Below are positions 26,324 through 34,383 of a stretch of DNA of 64,000 nucleotides, one piece after another (position 1 is the first letter of the stretch; the number at the start of each line of letters is the position of its first letter). Made by a program: the position numbers and the translations under genes. Source of the DNA: Microbacterium sp. zg-B185 (lineage in GTDB: Bacteria; Actinomycetota; Actinomycetes; Actinomycetales; Microbacteriaceae); the NCBI RefSeq assembly GCF_030246885.1, contig NZ_CP126739.1:62001-126000 (forward strand). The letters run 5' to 3'. Below the pieces are notes generated by a model. That model did not search any database, was not told the origin of the DNA, and was given only the letters and a program-made list of their open reading frames with translations.

Positions 26324-27532
26324 CTAGGCGGCAGACCCGGTCAGGTAGTGGGACAGGACGTAGTCGGCGATCGCAATCGACGAGGTCGCGGCCGGGGAGG
26401 GGGCGTTGCGCAGGACCGTGACCGGTCCGACCTGGTCGACCGCGAAGTCATCCAGCAGCTCACCGCCGCGCCCCCAGGCCTGCGCGCGGACCCCGGCGGA
26501 GCTCTTCTCCTGCAGGTCCGACATCTTCAGCTCGGGCACGAACCGTCGCGCCTTCCGGAAGTACAGCGGTTTGATCAGCGATCCGCTGATCTCGTCGATG
26601 CCCATCCGCCAATGGCGTCTGGCCAGCGGCCATGCGCCCGGCCACCGCAGCGACTCCCACGTGTCGCGCAGCGAGACCTGCAGCCAGCCATAGCCCTCCC
26701 GCGCCAGGGCCGGTACCGCATTGGGCCCGACGTGCACGTTGCCGTAGACCCCGCGCGTGAAATGCACCCCGAGGAAGGGGAACCGCGGGTCGGGCACCGG
26801 ATAGATCATCCCGTTGACCAGGTCGGTCCGCTCCGGCGCCAGCTCCCAGTACTCGCCCCGGAACGGGAGGATCTTCGGCGACGGATCCGCCCCCACAAGC
26901 CTGGCGACGACATCGGACTAGGCGACCAGGCGATCGAAGACGTGTTCGCCGAGGGGGGTGATCACGCGGACTCCACCGTTTTCCAGATGGATGCCGGTCA
27001 CCTCGCTGTGCAGCAGGATTCGTCCGCCCGCAGCTCGCACGTCCTGCGCCATCGCATCGGTGATCGCGGCGTAGTCCACCGCGGCGGTGTGCGGAGAGTG
27101 CACCGCGGCGACCCCGGCCACGTGCGGCTCGATCTCGCGCAGGCGCGACGCATCGTCGATCCGCACCAGATCCGGCACGCGGTTCGCGACCGAGCGCCGC
27201 TCGATCTCGGCGAGCGGCCCCAGCTCGGCCTCGTCGACGGCCACGACGAGCTTGCCCACCTCGCGATAGGGCAGGCCCTTCTCCTCGCAGAACTCCCTGA
27301 TCGATACCCGCCCGGCCGCGCACAGGGTCGCCTTGAGCGAACCGGGCGCGTAATACAGGCCGGCGTGCACCACACCCGAGTTGTGACCGGTCTGATGCTG
27401 AGCGAGTCGCGCCTCCTTCTCCAGGACCGTCACCTCGCCCGCGCCGCGCTGCGCGAGCGCGCGCGCCAGCGCGATGCCGACGATCCCGCCGCCGATGACG
27501 CCGATGGACCCCACTTCGCTGCGATCGGTCAT
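26324..27532 (-). pseudogene. lhgO: L-2-hydroxyglutarate oxidase gene with internal TAG stop
   Basis: FAD-dependent oxidoreductase of the LhgO family. The N-terminal part (FAD-binding GVIGGGIVGIALARALAQRG; HNSGVVHAGLYY) runs to TAG at 26918-26920, and the same frame continues as SDVVARLVGADPSPKILPFRGEYWEL through to the stop at 26324, where family C-terminal blocks are intact (GPNAVPALAREGYG). Relatives read V-x-CAGLQ-SD at the break, so loss of about 12 nt between a T and an AG would both remove this FAD-contacting loop and create the TAG. Total 402 sense codons. GGAGGT precedes the start. Intact enzymes oxidise L-2-hydroxyglutarate to 2-oxoglutarate. Confidence 0.82.
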
Positions 27533-27584
27533 GCCACCTCCCCGTGTCGGACCGTCGGCGGTTGCCGCGGTCTATCCCTGCGCC

Positions 27585-28073
27585 TCAGCCGACCGCCGTC
27601 TTCGCGCCGTGCCGTACCCGTTCGAGCACCTGCAGGATCGCGTCCGCCACCAGCGCCGGCTGTTCGATGTGCACGTTGTGCCCGCTGTCGGTCTTCGTGG
27701 TGAAGACCGAGCCCGCCACCATCTCGGCCTGCACCGACTGACTCCGCTGGTGTCCGGTGTTGGTGATGTACCCGAAGTCGTCGGGGACCTCCTGGCCGAT
27801 GACGCCTGCGGCCTTCAGCCCCGGGATGGTGGGTCCGATCAGCCGGTCGGAGCTGAGCACGATGAGCGGCATCTGCCGCAGCGGCGGGGCGGTCGGCAGC
27901 GGCTCGAAGCTCAGCTCCGCGTCGATCCATTCGAGTGCCGGATACTCCGCGACGGACTCGTCGATCTCTCCTCGCAGCAGCGGTTTCGCCGCGCATCCGG
28001 CGAGCAGGAGCAGTGTCGCCACGGCGCATCCCGGCGTCCAGGCTCTTGTGCGGCACCCCATCGCAACCCCCAT
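27585..28073 (-). CDS. lipoprotein-like fragment with alpha/beta-hydrolase C-terminus
   Basis: About 162 residues. An N-terminal signal with lipobox LLAGC (Cys near residue 27) is joined to the C-terminal third of an alpha/beta hydrolase: PLIVLSSDRLIGP, then TKTDSGHNVHIEQPALVADAILQV, whose GHNVHIEQP carries the catalytic-His region. The lid and nucleophile elbow (GxSxG) that normally lie between are absent, so as it stands it cannot be a serine hydrolase. It looks like a truncated relative after an in-frame deletion. The start is uncertain (ATG 28073, 28061 or GTG 28079). Confidence 0.6.
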   Translation of the reverse strand: MGVAMGCRTRAWTPGCAVATLLLLAGCAAKPLLRGEIDESVAEYPALEWIDAELSFEPLPTAPPLRQMPLIVLSSDRLIGPTIPGLKAAGVIGQEVPDDFGYITNTGHQRSQSVQAEMVAGSVFTTKTDSGHNVHIEQPALVADAILQVLERVRHGAKTAVG

Positions 28074-28130
28074 CGCCACGCTACGCCCCGACGCCGCTCA
28101 CCCGCGCGATGGCGGCGCAGCCACCGCCGG

Positions 28131-29402
28131 TCAGGCCTCGACGACCCGCAGCGCGATGTCCGTGCGGTACTGACCGCCGTCCAGCTCGACACGGCTCAGG
28201 GCGCGGTACGCGCGATCCCGTGCTTCGGCGAAGGTCGTGCCGACTGCGACGACGTTGAGCACGCGGCCGCCGGTCGCGATGAGCTCCCCGTCCTGCTCGG
28301 CGGTGGCGGCGTGGACTACGTGCACGCCTGCGACGGATGCCGCGGCATCCAGCCCGCGGATCGGCCTGTCGGTGACCGGCGCCTGCGGGTATCCCTCGCT
28401 GGCCAGGACCACCGTCACGGCGACGGCGTCTGCGAAGGCGGGACGCGGCTGATCCTCGAGGGTGCCGGATGCCGCGGCCAGAAGCAGCCCGGACAGCGGA
28501 TCGACCAGGCGCGGCAGCACCACCTGCGTCTCGGGGTCGCCGAAGCGGGCATTGAACTCGATGACCTTGATTCCGTGCTCGGTGAGGATCAGGCCCGCGT
28601 AGAGCAGTCCGATGAACGGGGTGCCCTCCGAATCCAGCTGCCGGATGACGGGCTCGGCGATCTCGGTGGTGACGTGGTGCACGAACGTGTTCTCGTCGCC
28701 GAAGAGATCCGACAGCCAGGGCAGCGGCGAGTAGGCGCCCATGCCTCCGGTGTTCGGACCGGCATCGCCGTCGCCCAGCCGCTTGTAGTCCTGGGCCGGG
28801 GTGAGCGGCAGCACATGGTCGCCGTCGCTGAGGAAGAACAGCGAAACCTCCGGTCCTACCAGGAACTCTTCGACCAGCACGGCACCGGACGACAGGAAGC
28901 TCGCGGCGTGTGCCAGGGCGGCGGTCCGATCCGGTGTGACGAGCACGCCCTTGCCCCCGGCCAGGCCGTCGGCCTTCACGACGTGCGGTGCACCGAACTC
29001 ATCCAGCGCGGCGGCGACCTCGTCCAGCGTGCTCGCCCGGATCGCGCGACCGCTCGGGACGCCGGCGGCGTCCATGATCCGCTTGGCGAACGTCTTCGAG
29101 CCCTCCAACTGCGCGGCGGCGCGGCCGGGCCCGAAGACCGGGATGCCCCGCTCACGCAGGGCGTCGGCGACGCCGGCGACCAGGGGCGCCTCCGGGCCTA
29201 CGACGACCAGGTCGATCGCGTTCTCGTTGGCGAATTCCGTGACCGAGACCGGATCGTTCGCGTCGACGTCCACGATCACGGCATCCTCGCCTATCCCGGC
29301 GTTGCCGGGGGCTGCGTACAGCTCATGCGGGGAATCCTCCGACCGCAGCGCCAGGATGATGGCGTGCTCGCGCGCGCCCGAACCGAGGACCAGGATTCTC
29401 AC
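28131..29402 (-). CDS. purD: phosphoribosylamine-glycine ligase (GARS)
   Basis: A 423-aa ATP-grasp enzyme that makes GAR from phosphoribosylamine and glycine, the second step of purine synthesis. Motifs: MRILVLGSGAREHAI at the N-terminus, DLVVVGPEAPLVAG near residue 65, HVVKADGLAGGKGV near residue 140, and the metal/ATP site VIEFNARFGDPETQVVLPRL near residue 285. The GTG start lies 6 nt after TAGGCT on the minus strand, so the mRNA is likely leaderless. It is divergent from the membrane protein at 29473 across 70 bp. Confidence 0.97.
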   Translation of the reverse strand: MRILVLGSGAREHAIILALRSEDSPHELYAAPGNAGIGEDAVIVDVDANDPVSVTEFANENAIDLVVVGPEAPLVAGVADALRERGIPVFGPGRAAAQLEGSKTFAKRIMDAAGVPSGRAIRASTLDEVAAALDEFGAPHVVKADGLAGGKGVLVTPDRTAALAHAASFLSSGAVLVEEFLVGPEVSLFFLSDGDHVLPLTPAQDYKRLGDGDAGPNTGGMGAYSPLPWLSDLFGDENTFVHHVTTEIAEPVIRQLDSEGTPFIGLLYAGLILTEHGIKVIEFNARFGDPETQVVLPRLVDPLSGLLLAAASGTLEDQPRPAFADAVAVTVVLASEGYPQAPVTDRPIRGLDAAASVAGVHVVHAATAEQDGELIATGGRVLNVVAVGTTFAEARDRAYRALSRVELDGGQYRTDIALRVVEA

Positions 29403-29472
29403 CGGCCCAGCCTATCGACCGGGCTTGCCGCAACCCCGTGCCGAGCGGCCCCCGCGGTGGGAGAATCGACGC

Positions 29473-29892
29473 ATGGCAGCCGAACGCGGCGCATCCGCCG
29501 ACGGGGGTGTCGATGACGGACGCGTCGTTGACGAGGAGTTCCTGACGGTCGTGGTGCGGCCGTCTCCTCGGTACGGGCGGTTCCTCGGTGCCGGCATCGT
29601 CCTCGGGCTGGTCGCCGCGGCGATCATCACCTTCACCTCGAGCGGGGCAGCCGGCGACCCGTTCGACGCGGGAGCGTCCGGCCTGCTGCGCGTGTTCGGC
29701 GTCGCGGCGGGGGTCTGCGTCGCGGCGGGCCTGCTGATCACCGGCACCCTCGCGCTCATCCTGGATCGCATCGTCTCCGCCCACGCGCGCCCGGCGCGGG
29801 CGGAGCACGTGACGACGATCGTCGTGGATCTGGATGCTCCGGCCGACGATGAGGCGCCCCAGTGGGCGCGTGACGCGGACGACCTCACGTGA
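29473..29892 (+). CDS. two-span membrane protein, paralogue of the one at 36594
   Basis: 139 residues: a polar N-terminus, VVVRPSPRYGRFLGAG leading into a first helix (IVLGLVAAAIITFTSS), a Gly/Asp-rich loop, a second helix (VCVAAGLLITGTLALILDRI) and an acidic tail. The same layout and matching segments (PxYxxFL-AG, LILDR) occur in the gene at 36594-36983, so the two are paralogues. ATG 29473 has GAGAAT 6 nt upstream. It sits divergently beside purD. Function unknown. Confidence 0.75.
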   Translation: MAAERGASADGGVDDGRVVDEEFLTVVVRPSPRYGRFLGAGIVLGLVAAAIITFTSSGAAGDPFDAGASGLLRVFGVAAGVCVAAGLLITGTLALILDRIVSAHARPARAEHVTTIVVDLDAPADDEAPQWARDADDLT

Positions 29893-29938
29893 CGGCACGC
29901 CCGCTTCCGCGAGCTCGGTGCGGGCGTAGCGTGGATGG

Positions 29939-30307
29939 ATGCCGAAGAAGATCCTGGTCGACGAGGGCCGCGCCGCGCTGGCCGCCGTCGGAGCAGCGAC
30001 CGCGGCATCCGAGAAGCCGGCGCGTGCCGAGTTGGCAACGGCCGTGCGGTATCTGCTGCAGCTGCTTGTCGAGAAGGCCCCGGGCGGCTCGGTTGAGGTG
30101 CGGGTCCCGCCGTTCGGAGCCGTGCAGGTCATCGAGGGGCCCCGACATACCCGGGGAACGCCGCCGAACGTGGTCGAGACCGACCCCGCGACGTGGATCG
30201 CGTTGGCGACCGGTCAGGAGCAGTGGGCCGATGCCGCGGCAGCCGGTCGCATCCTGGCGTCGGGTGTCCGCGCCGACCTCACCGCGCTGCTCCCCCTGCG
30301 CCCCTGA
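29939..30307 (+). CDS. sterol-carrier-family small protein
   Basis: 122 residues resembling the actinobacterial bacterial-SCP-like (sterol carrier family) proteins that are often found beside purine genes. Visible signals are the helical N-terminal part ([29 protein letters not shown]), the beta segment [32 protein letters not shown] and the end [18 protein letters not shown]...[12 protein letters not shown]. It may bind a lipid-like ligand; this is family inference only. The ATG lies 6 nt after TAGCGT. Confidence 0.75.
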   Translation: MPKKILVDEGRAALAAVGAATAASEKPARAELATAVRYLLQLLVEKAPGGSVEVRVPPFGAVQVIEGPRHTRGTPPNVVETDPATWIALATGQEQWADAAAAGRILASGVRADLTALLPLRP

Positions 30308-30369
30308 GCTGCCGGGCGCCGCCCCCCGCCGTCAGGCGGCCTCGCTCGGGGTGAGGTCGGGACATCCCA

Positions 30370-30398
30370 TACACTGAGGTTAGGTAAGGATCCCCTAA
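30370..30398 (+). promoter_or_regulatory. promoter with DtxR/IdeR-type iron box (heme locus 1)
   Basis: A TACACT -10 hexamer (30370-30375) is followed by TTAGGTAAGGATCCCCTAA (30380-30398), a 19-bp site close to the DtxR/IdeR consensus with matching outer half-sites. An iron-loaded repressor here would cover the transcription start of the heme uptake genes, so they should be expressed under iron shortage. Confidence 0.78.
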
Positions 30399-30442
30399 CC
30401 TTGTCGCGCCGACGCGCGTACCGCCGATTTCAGGATGTCTCC

Positions 30443-31327
30443 GTGCGCACTTCACCGCGTCCTCGCGTTTTCGGTCGCCTCGCCCAGACCGGGTTGAGCG
30501 CTCTCCTTCTCGCGGCGGCGGCGGTCGCCGTCGGTCCTGCTGCGGCGTCCGAGGCCGCCACGCCCACCGATGACGCGTGCGAGGTCAGCGCGGCTGAGGT
30601 GAGCTGGGGCTTCAAGGAGTCCTTCCGCTCCTACATCTCGGGAACCATCGCCGACGGCACGTGGGAGGTCACCGGCGGAGCGGGCTACCAGACGCCGAAC
30701 TTCACGTGGACCGGCGGCACGGGATGGTACGACCCCGACACGCAGACCGGATCGGTCGCCTTCCCGGGCGGCATCCGCTTCACCGGCCACGGCGGGCTGC
30801 TGGACACCACCTTCCGGGATCCCACCTTGGAATTCACCGGCCCTGGCGCCGCCCGGGTGCACCTCGACGTGTCCGGCGTTTCGATGGAGGAAGCGCTCGC
30901 GGGCGGTACTGCGGCCGATTCGGTGTCTCAGGTGCCGTTCATCGACGTGGACCTGACGACCGCGACGATCGATGCGTCCCGCGACGGGGTCACGATCGCC
31001 GCCGCGGCGGCGCCTACGGCGATCACGCCCGAGGGCTTCGCCGCGTTCGCGAACTACGAGGCGGGTTCCGCCTTCGATCCGATCACGATCACGGTGACCG
31101 CCGTCTGCGCATCCGCACAGACCCAGACCCCGTCGCCGGGTCCGCCGACCGCGCCGGTCGACGCCGCTCCCGCCGCCGACAGTCGTCCGGCCGATGCGAG
31201 CCCGGGATGGATCTCGTGGGCGGTCGCCGCATTCGTGGCGGCCGGCGCGGCGGTCGGCGGCGTCCTGCTCGCGCGCCGCCGCGGGACGGGCAGGAATGCA
31301 CGCACCGGCTCGGGCGGCGCAGCGTGA
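30443..31327 (+). CDS. HtaA-domain heme-binding membrane protein
   Basis: 294 residues: signal peptide (about 1-37), one HtaA domain (about 48-215; SWGFKESFRSYISGT, then GIRFTGHGGLLDTTF with a Tyr and His of the kind used for heme binding in corynebacterial HtaA), a Pro/Ala linker and a C-terminal helix plus RRR tail (about 258-285) that anchors it. It likely takes heme at the surface and passes it to HmuT. GTG 30443 has AGGA 8 nt upstream; an earlier TTG frame is less likely. It is first in the operon, and its stop overlaps hmuT. Confidence 0.9.
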   Translation: MRTSPRPRVFGRLAQTGLSALLLAAAAVAVGPAAASEAATPTDDACEVSAAEVSWGFKESFRSYISGTIADGTWEVTGGAGYQTPNFTWTGGTGWYDPDTQTGSVAFPGGIRFTGHGGLLDTTFRDPTLEFTGPGAARVHLDVSGVSMEEALAGGTAADSVSQVPFIDVDLTTATIDASRDGVTIAAAAAPTAITPEGFAAFANYEAGSAFDPITITVTAVCASAQTQTPSPGPPTAPVDAAPAADSRPADASPGWISWAVAAFVAAGAAVGGVLLARRRGTGRNARTGSGGAA

Positions 31328-32430
31328 GGCGCTCGCGGGCGCTCCTGGCTCTCGTGGTGGCAGCCGCCCTCGGGTTGAGCGGATGCAGCACTGCGTCATC
31401 GCGCGCGCCGGCGGGTGATGCGGTGACGGCGAGTGAGCAGGTGCCCCTCAGCAGGATCGTTCCGCTCGCCGACCCCCGCGACTACGAGGGACCGACCACG
31501 GCCGTTCTCGGGGATGACGCGATCGTCCCGGTCGCCGCCGACCCGCCTCAGTCGCTGCCGGTGACGGTCCCCTCCCGGGATGCCGCAGGCGACGTGGCAA
31601 CCCTGGTGGCAGACACCTCGCGCGTGATCGCGATGGATCTGTCCGGCTCGATCGCTGCGACAGTCCGCGGTCTGGGGTTCGGAGACACTCTCGTCGGGCG
31701 GGATGCGTCCACGATCTTCCCGGGGAGCTCCGAGCTGCCCCTGGTCACCGGCGGCGGCCACACCGTCAACGCCGAGGCGGTCATCGCGCTGGCGCCGACC
31801 CTCGTGCTCACGGACGGCAGCGTCGGCCCACGGGACGTCGTGGAGCAGCTGCGTGACGTCGGCATCACCGTCGTCTTCCTTCAGAACGAAGCCTCGCTCG
31901 ACGGCGCGGCGCAACTGGCCCGCGACGTCGCGGCGGTGTTCGGCGCACCGCAGACCGGCGACCTGCTGGCCACGCAGATCCTCGCGGAGGTCGAGGCCGT
32001 GCGCACCGAGATCGCACGGCTCGCCCCGGCAGGACCGGACCGGCTGCGCATCGTCTTCCTGTATCTGCGCGGCACAGCCGGCGTCTACTACCTCTTCGGC
32101 GAGGATTCCGGCGCTGATGACCTGATCGCGGCGCTGGGGGGCGTCGACGTCGCCGGAGAGCTGGGCTGGCGAGGCATGCAGCCACTCACCGATGAGGCCA
32201 TGATCGCCGCCGACCCGGACCTCATCCTCGTCATGACCGGAGGACTGGACTCCGTCGGCGGCGTCGATGCGCTCCTGGCGTCCAAGCCGGCCATCGGGCT
32301 GACCCGCGCCGGGCAGCAGCGGCGATTCGTGGACATGGCCGACGGGCAGGTGCTCTCCTTCGGACCCCGCTCCGCGCGGGTGCTCGAGGCTCTCGCACGC
32401 GCGATCTACGCGCCCACGGCCGGATCGTGA
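31324..32430 (+). CDS. hmuT: heme ABC transporter substrate-binding lipoprotein HmuT
   Basis: A 368-aa cluster-II (FecB/BtuF-type) binding protein. The signal peptide ends in LGLSGC, a lipobox with Cys near residue 21. The mature part includes SRVIAMDLSGSIAATVRGLGFGDTLVGRD, LPLVTGGGHTVNAEAVIAL and MQPLTDEAMIAADPDLILVMTGG, typical of hemin-binding proteins. GTG 31324 overlaps the preceding stop (GTGA). It receives heme from HtaA-type proteins and delivers it to HmuUV. Confidence 0.94.
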   Translation: MRRSRALLALVVAAALGLSGCSTASSRAPAGDAVTASEQVPLSRIVPLADPRDYEGPTTAVLGDDAIVPVAADPPQSLPVTVPSRDAAGDVATLVADTSRVIAMDLSGSIAATVRGLGFGDTLVGRDASTIFPGSSELPLVTGGGHTVNAEAVIALAPTLVLTDGSVGPRDVVEQLRDVGITVVFLQNEASLDGAAQLARDVAAVFGAPQTGDLLATQILAEVEAVRTEIARLAPAGPDRLRIVFLYLRGTAGVYYLFGEDSGADDLIAALGGVDVAGELGWRGMQPLTDEAMIAADPDLILVMTGGLDSVGGVDALLASKPAIGLTRAGQQRRFVDMADGQVLSFGPRSARVLEALARAIYAPTAGS

Positions 32431-33521
32431 CCCGGGTAGGGCCGGCGCGGACCGCCGCGACCGACATTCCGGCCTCGCGTGCCGTCGGCGGCGGACGTCG
32501 CGCACTGGTGTGCACGGCGACCGGCGCACTGCTGGTGGTCGGGATCCTCCTCTCCGCCGGCCTCGGACAGCTGCCGATCGGTCCGCTGGAGGTGGTCGGC
32601 TCCGCGCTGCGCGCCGTGGGCATCGACAACGCGTGGGCGCCGGACGCGCGGCTGATCGAACAGACGCTGTGGCAGATCCGGTTCCCCCGCGTGGTCATGT
32701 CGCTCCTCGTGGGCGGACTTCTGGCCGTGGCCGGAGCGGTCATGCAGGCGATCTTCGGCAATCCCCTGGCCGAACCCGGTGTCGTCGGCGTCTCGTCCGG
32801 AGCTGCCGTCGGCGCGGCCGCGGCCATCACGCTCGGGCTGACCGCCTTCGGGCCGTGGTCCATCGCGGCGTTCGCCTTCGTCGGGGGATTGGCCGCCACC
32901 CTGATCGTCTACGCCACCTCGCGCTCGCACGGCAGAACCGAGGCGATCACGCTGATCCTCACCGGCATCGCCGTCAACGCCTTCGCGGGAGCCGTTCTGG
33001 CGCTGCTGATGTTCGCCGGGGACACCGCATCGCGCGAGCAGATCGTGTTCTGGCAGCTCGGATCGATGAACGGCTCGCGCTGGGGCGAGGTGCTGCTGGT
33101 GGCCGTCGTCGGTCTGCTGGCCACAGCACTCGCGCTGGCGCTCGCGGAGCAGTACGACCTGCTCGCGCTCGGCGATCGCACGGCCGCACACCTCGGGGTG
33201 CGGGTCGAGCGACTGCGCCTCCTGTCGATCGTGCTGGTCGCTCTGCTGACGGGTGTCGCAGTCGCGTTCGTCGGGATCATCGCGTTCGTCGGGCTCGTGG
33301 TCCCGCACATCATCCGGATGCTGCTCGGTCCGGCCAACCGTCCGCTGATCGCACTGTCCTTCCTCGGCGGTGCGACCGTGCTCGTCTACGCGGATCTGCT
33401 CGCGCGGACGCTCGTGCCGTCAGCCGACCTCCCGATCGGCATCCTGACCGCCCTGATCGGCGGGCCCTTCTTCTACTGGCTCATCCGTCGCAACCGGCGC
33501 GGGTCAGGAGGCTGGGCATGA
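32427..33521 (+). CDS. hmuU: heme ABC transporter permease HmuU
   Basis: A 364-aa FecCD-type permease with about ten helices. Signature segments: FPRVVMSLLVGGLLAVAGAVMQ, NPLAEPGVVGVSSGAAVGA, and VAFVGIIAFVGLVVPHIIRMLLG near residue 290, the coupling region for the ATPase. GTG 32427 overlaps the hmuT stop and its own stop overlaps hmuV, so the three genes are tightly coupled. Confidence 0.95.
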   Translation: MTRVGPARTAATDIPASRAVGGGRRALVCTATGALLVVGILLSAGLGQLPIGPLEVVGSALRAVGIDNAWAPDARLIEQTLWQIRFPRVVMSLLVGGLLAVAGAVMQAIFGNPLAEPGVVGVSSGAAVGAAAAITLGLTAFGPWSIAAFAFVGGLAATLIVYATSRSHGRTEAITLILTGIAVNAFAGAVLALLMFAGDTASREQIVFWQLGSMNGSRWGEVLLVAVVGLLATALALALAEQYDLLALGDRTAAHLGVRVERLRLLSIVLVALLTGVAVAFVGIIAFVGLVVPHIIRMLLGPANRPLIALSFLGGATVLVYADLLARTLVPSADLPIGILTALIGGPFFYWLIRRNRRGSGGWA

Positions 33522-34291
33522 CGCGCACGGCGTTCGCGCTGCGGGGCGTCGGGTATCGCATCGGCGACGCGGTGATCCTCGAGGACGTCACGCTCGAGAT
33601 CGGCTACGGGCGACTCCTTGCCCTGGTCGGCCCCAACGGGGCGGGCAAGTCAAGCCTGCTCGGCGTCTTGACCGGCGATCTGCGTCCGACGGCCGGTCGG
33701 GTGAGCTTGGACGATCGTGCGCTTGCGGAGTGGAATCCGCGCCGACTGTCGCGTTCGCGTGCTGTCCTCACGCAGTCGAATCACGTCGCGTTCGCCTTCA
33801 CGGCGCTTCAGGTCGTCGAGATGGGTCGCGCGCCGTGGAGCGGAACGGAGCGCCAGGGCGACGACGCGGCGATCATCGCGCGGTCGCTCGCGCAGGCCGA
33901 CGTCGCACACCTCGCCTCGCGGTCGTATCCCTCGCTGTCCGGCGGAGAGAAGGCCCGCGTGTCGCTCGCCCGGGTGCTGGCGCAGGATACCGGGATCGTG
34001 CTCCTGGATGAACCGACAGCCGCGCTGGACCTGCGCCATCAGGAGGACGTACTGCGGATCGCGCGCGCCCTCGCGCGCGCCGGGCGCGCGGTGGTCGTGG
34101 TGCTGCACGATCTGTCGCTCGCCGGCGCGTACGCCGATGACGTCGCCGTGATCGACCGCGGCCGCATCGTCGCCCACGGCTCACCCGACGCCGTGCTGAC
34201 CGAGGCGCGGATCACCGACGTGTATGACACTCCGGTCCGCGTGCTGCGCGATCCGGATACCGGACGCCCGATCGTGCTGCCACGGCGCTGA
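33518..34291 (+). CDS. hmuV: heme ABC transporter ATP-binding protein HmuV
   Basis: A 257-aa FecE-type ATPase: Walker A GPNGAGKSSLL near residue 36, Q-loop in LTQSNHVAF, signature LSGGEKARVSLARVLAQ near residue 145, Walker B GIVLLDEPTAALD and the switch His in VVLHDLSLA. GGAGG precedes the ATG, which overlaps the hmuU stop. It powers heme import through HmuU. Confidence 0.96.
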   Translation: MTRTAFALRGVGYRIGDAVILEDVTLEIGYGRLLALVGPNGAGKSSLLGVLTGDLRPTAGRVSLDDRALAEWNPRRLSRSRAVLTQSNHVAFAFTALQVVEMGRAPWSGTERQGDDAAIIARSLAQADVAHLASRSYPSLSGGEKARVSLARVLAQDTGIVLLDEPTAALDLRHQEDVLRIARALARAGRAVVVVLHDLSLAGAYADDVAVIDRGRIVAHGSPDAVLTEARITDVYDTPVRVLRDPDTGRPIVLPRR

Positions 34292-34323
34292 CCGATCGTT
34301 CTCGGCGCGGTCACAGGTTGGAC

Positions 34324-34342
34324 TAAGGTAAGCCTTAGCTAA
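34324..34342 (+). promoter_or_regulatory. DtxR/IdeR-type iron box (heme locus 2)
   Basis: TAAGGTAAGCCTTAGCTAA is a near-consensus 19-bp iron box, better than the one at 30380. It lies 42 bp before the large HtaA gene, which therefore should have its own iron-controlled promoter in the hmuV-htaA gap. Confidence 0.85.
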
Positions 34343-34383
34343 CCGACTCGACCCGGGTCGGAGACCGATCTGTGGAGGACAAC

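Noticed and set aside
26918..26920. TAG in lhgO as a pyrrolysine or readthrough codon
   Set aside because: No pylTS genes or readthrough context are visible, and the missing family motif at the same place points to a deletion.
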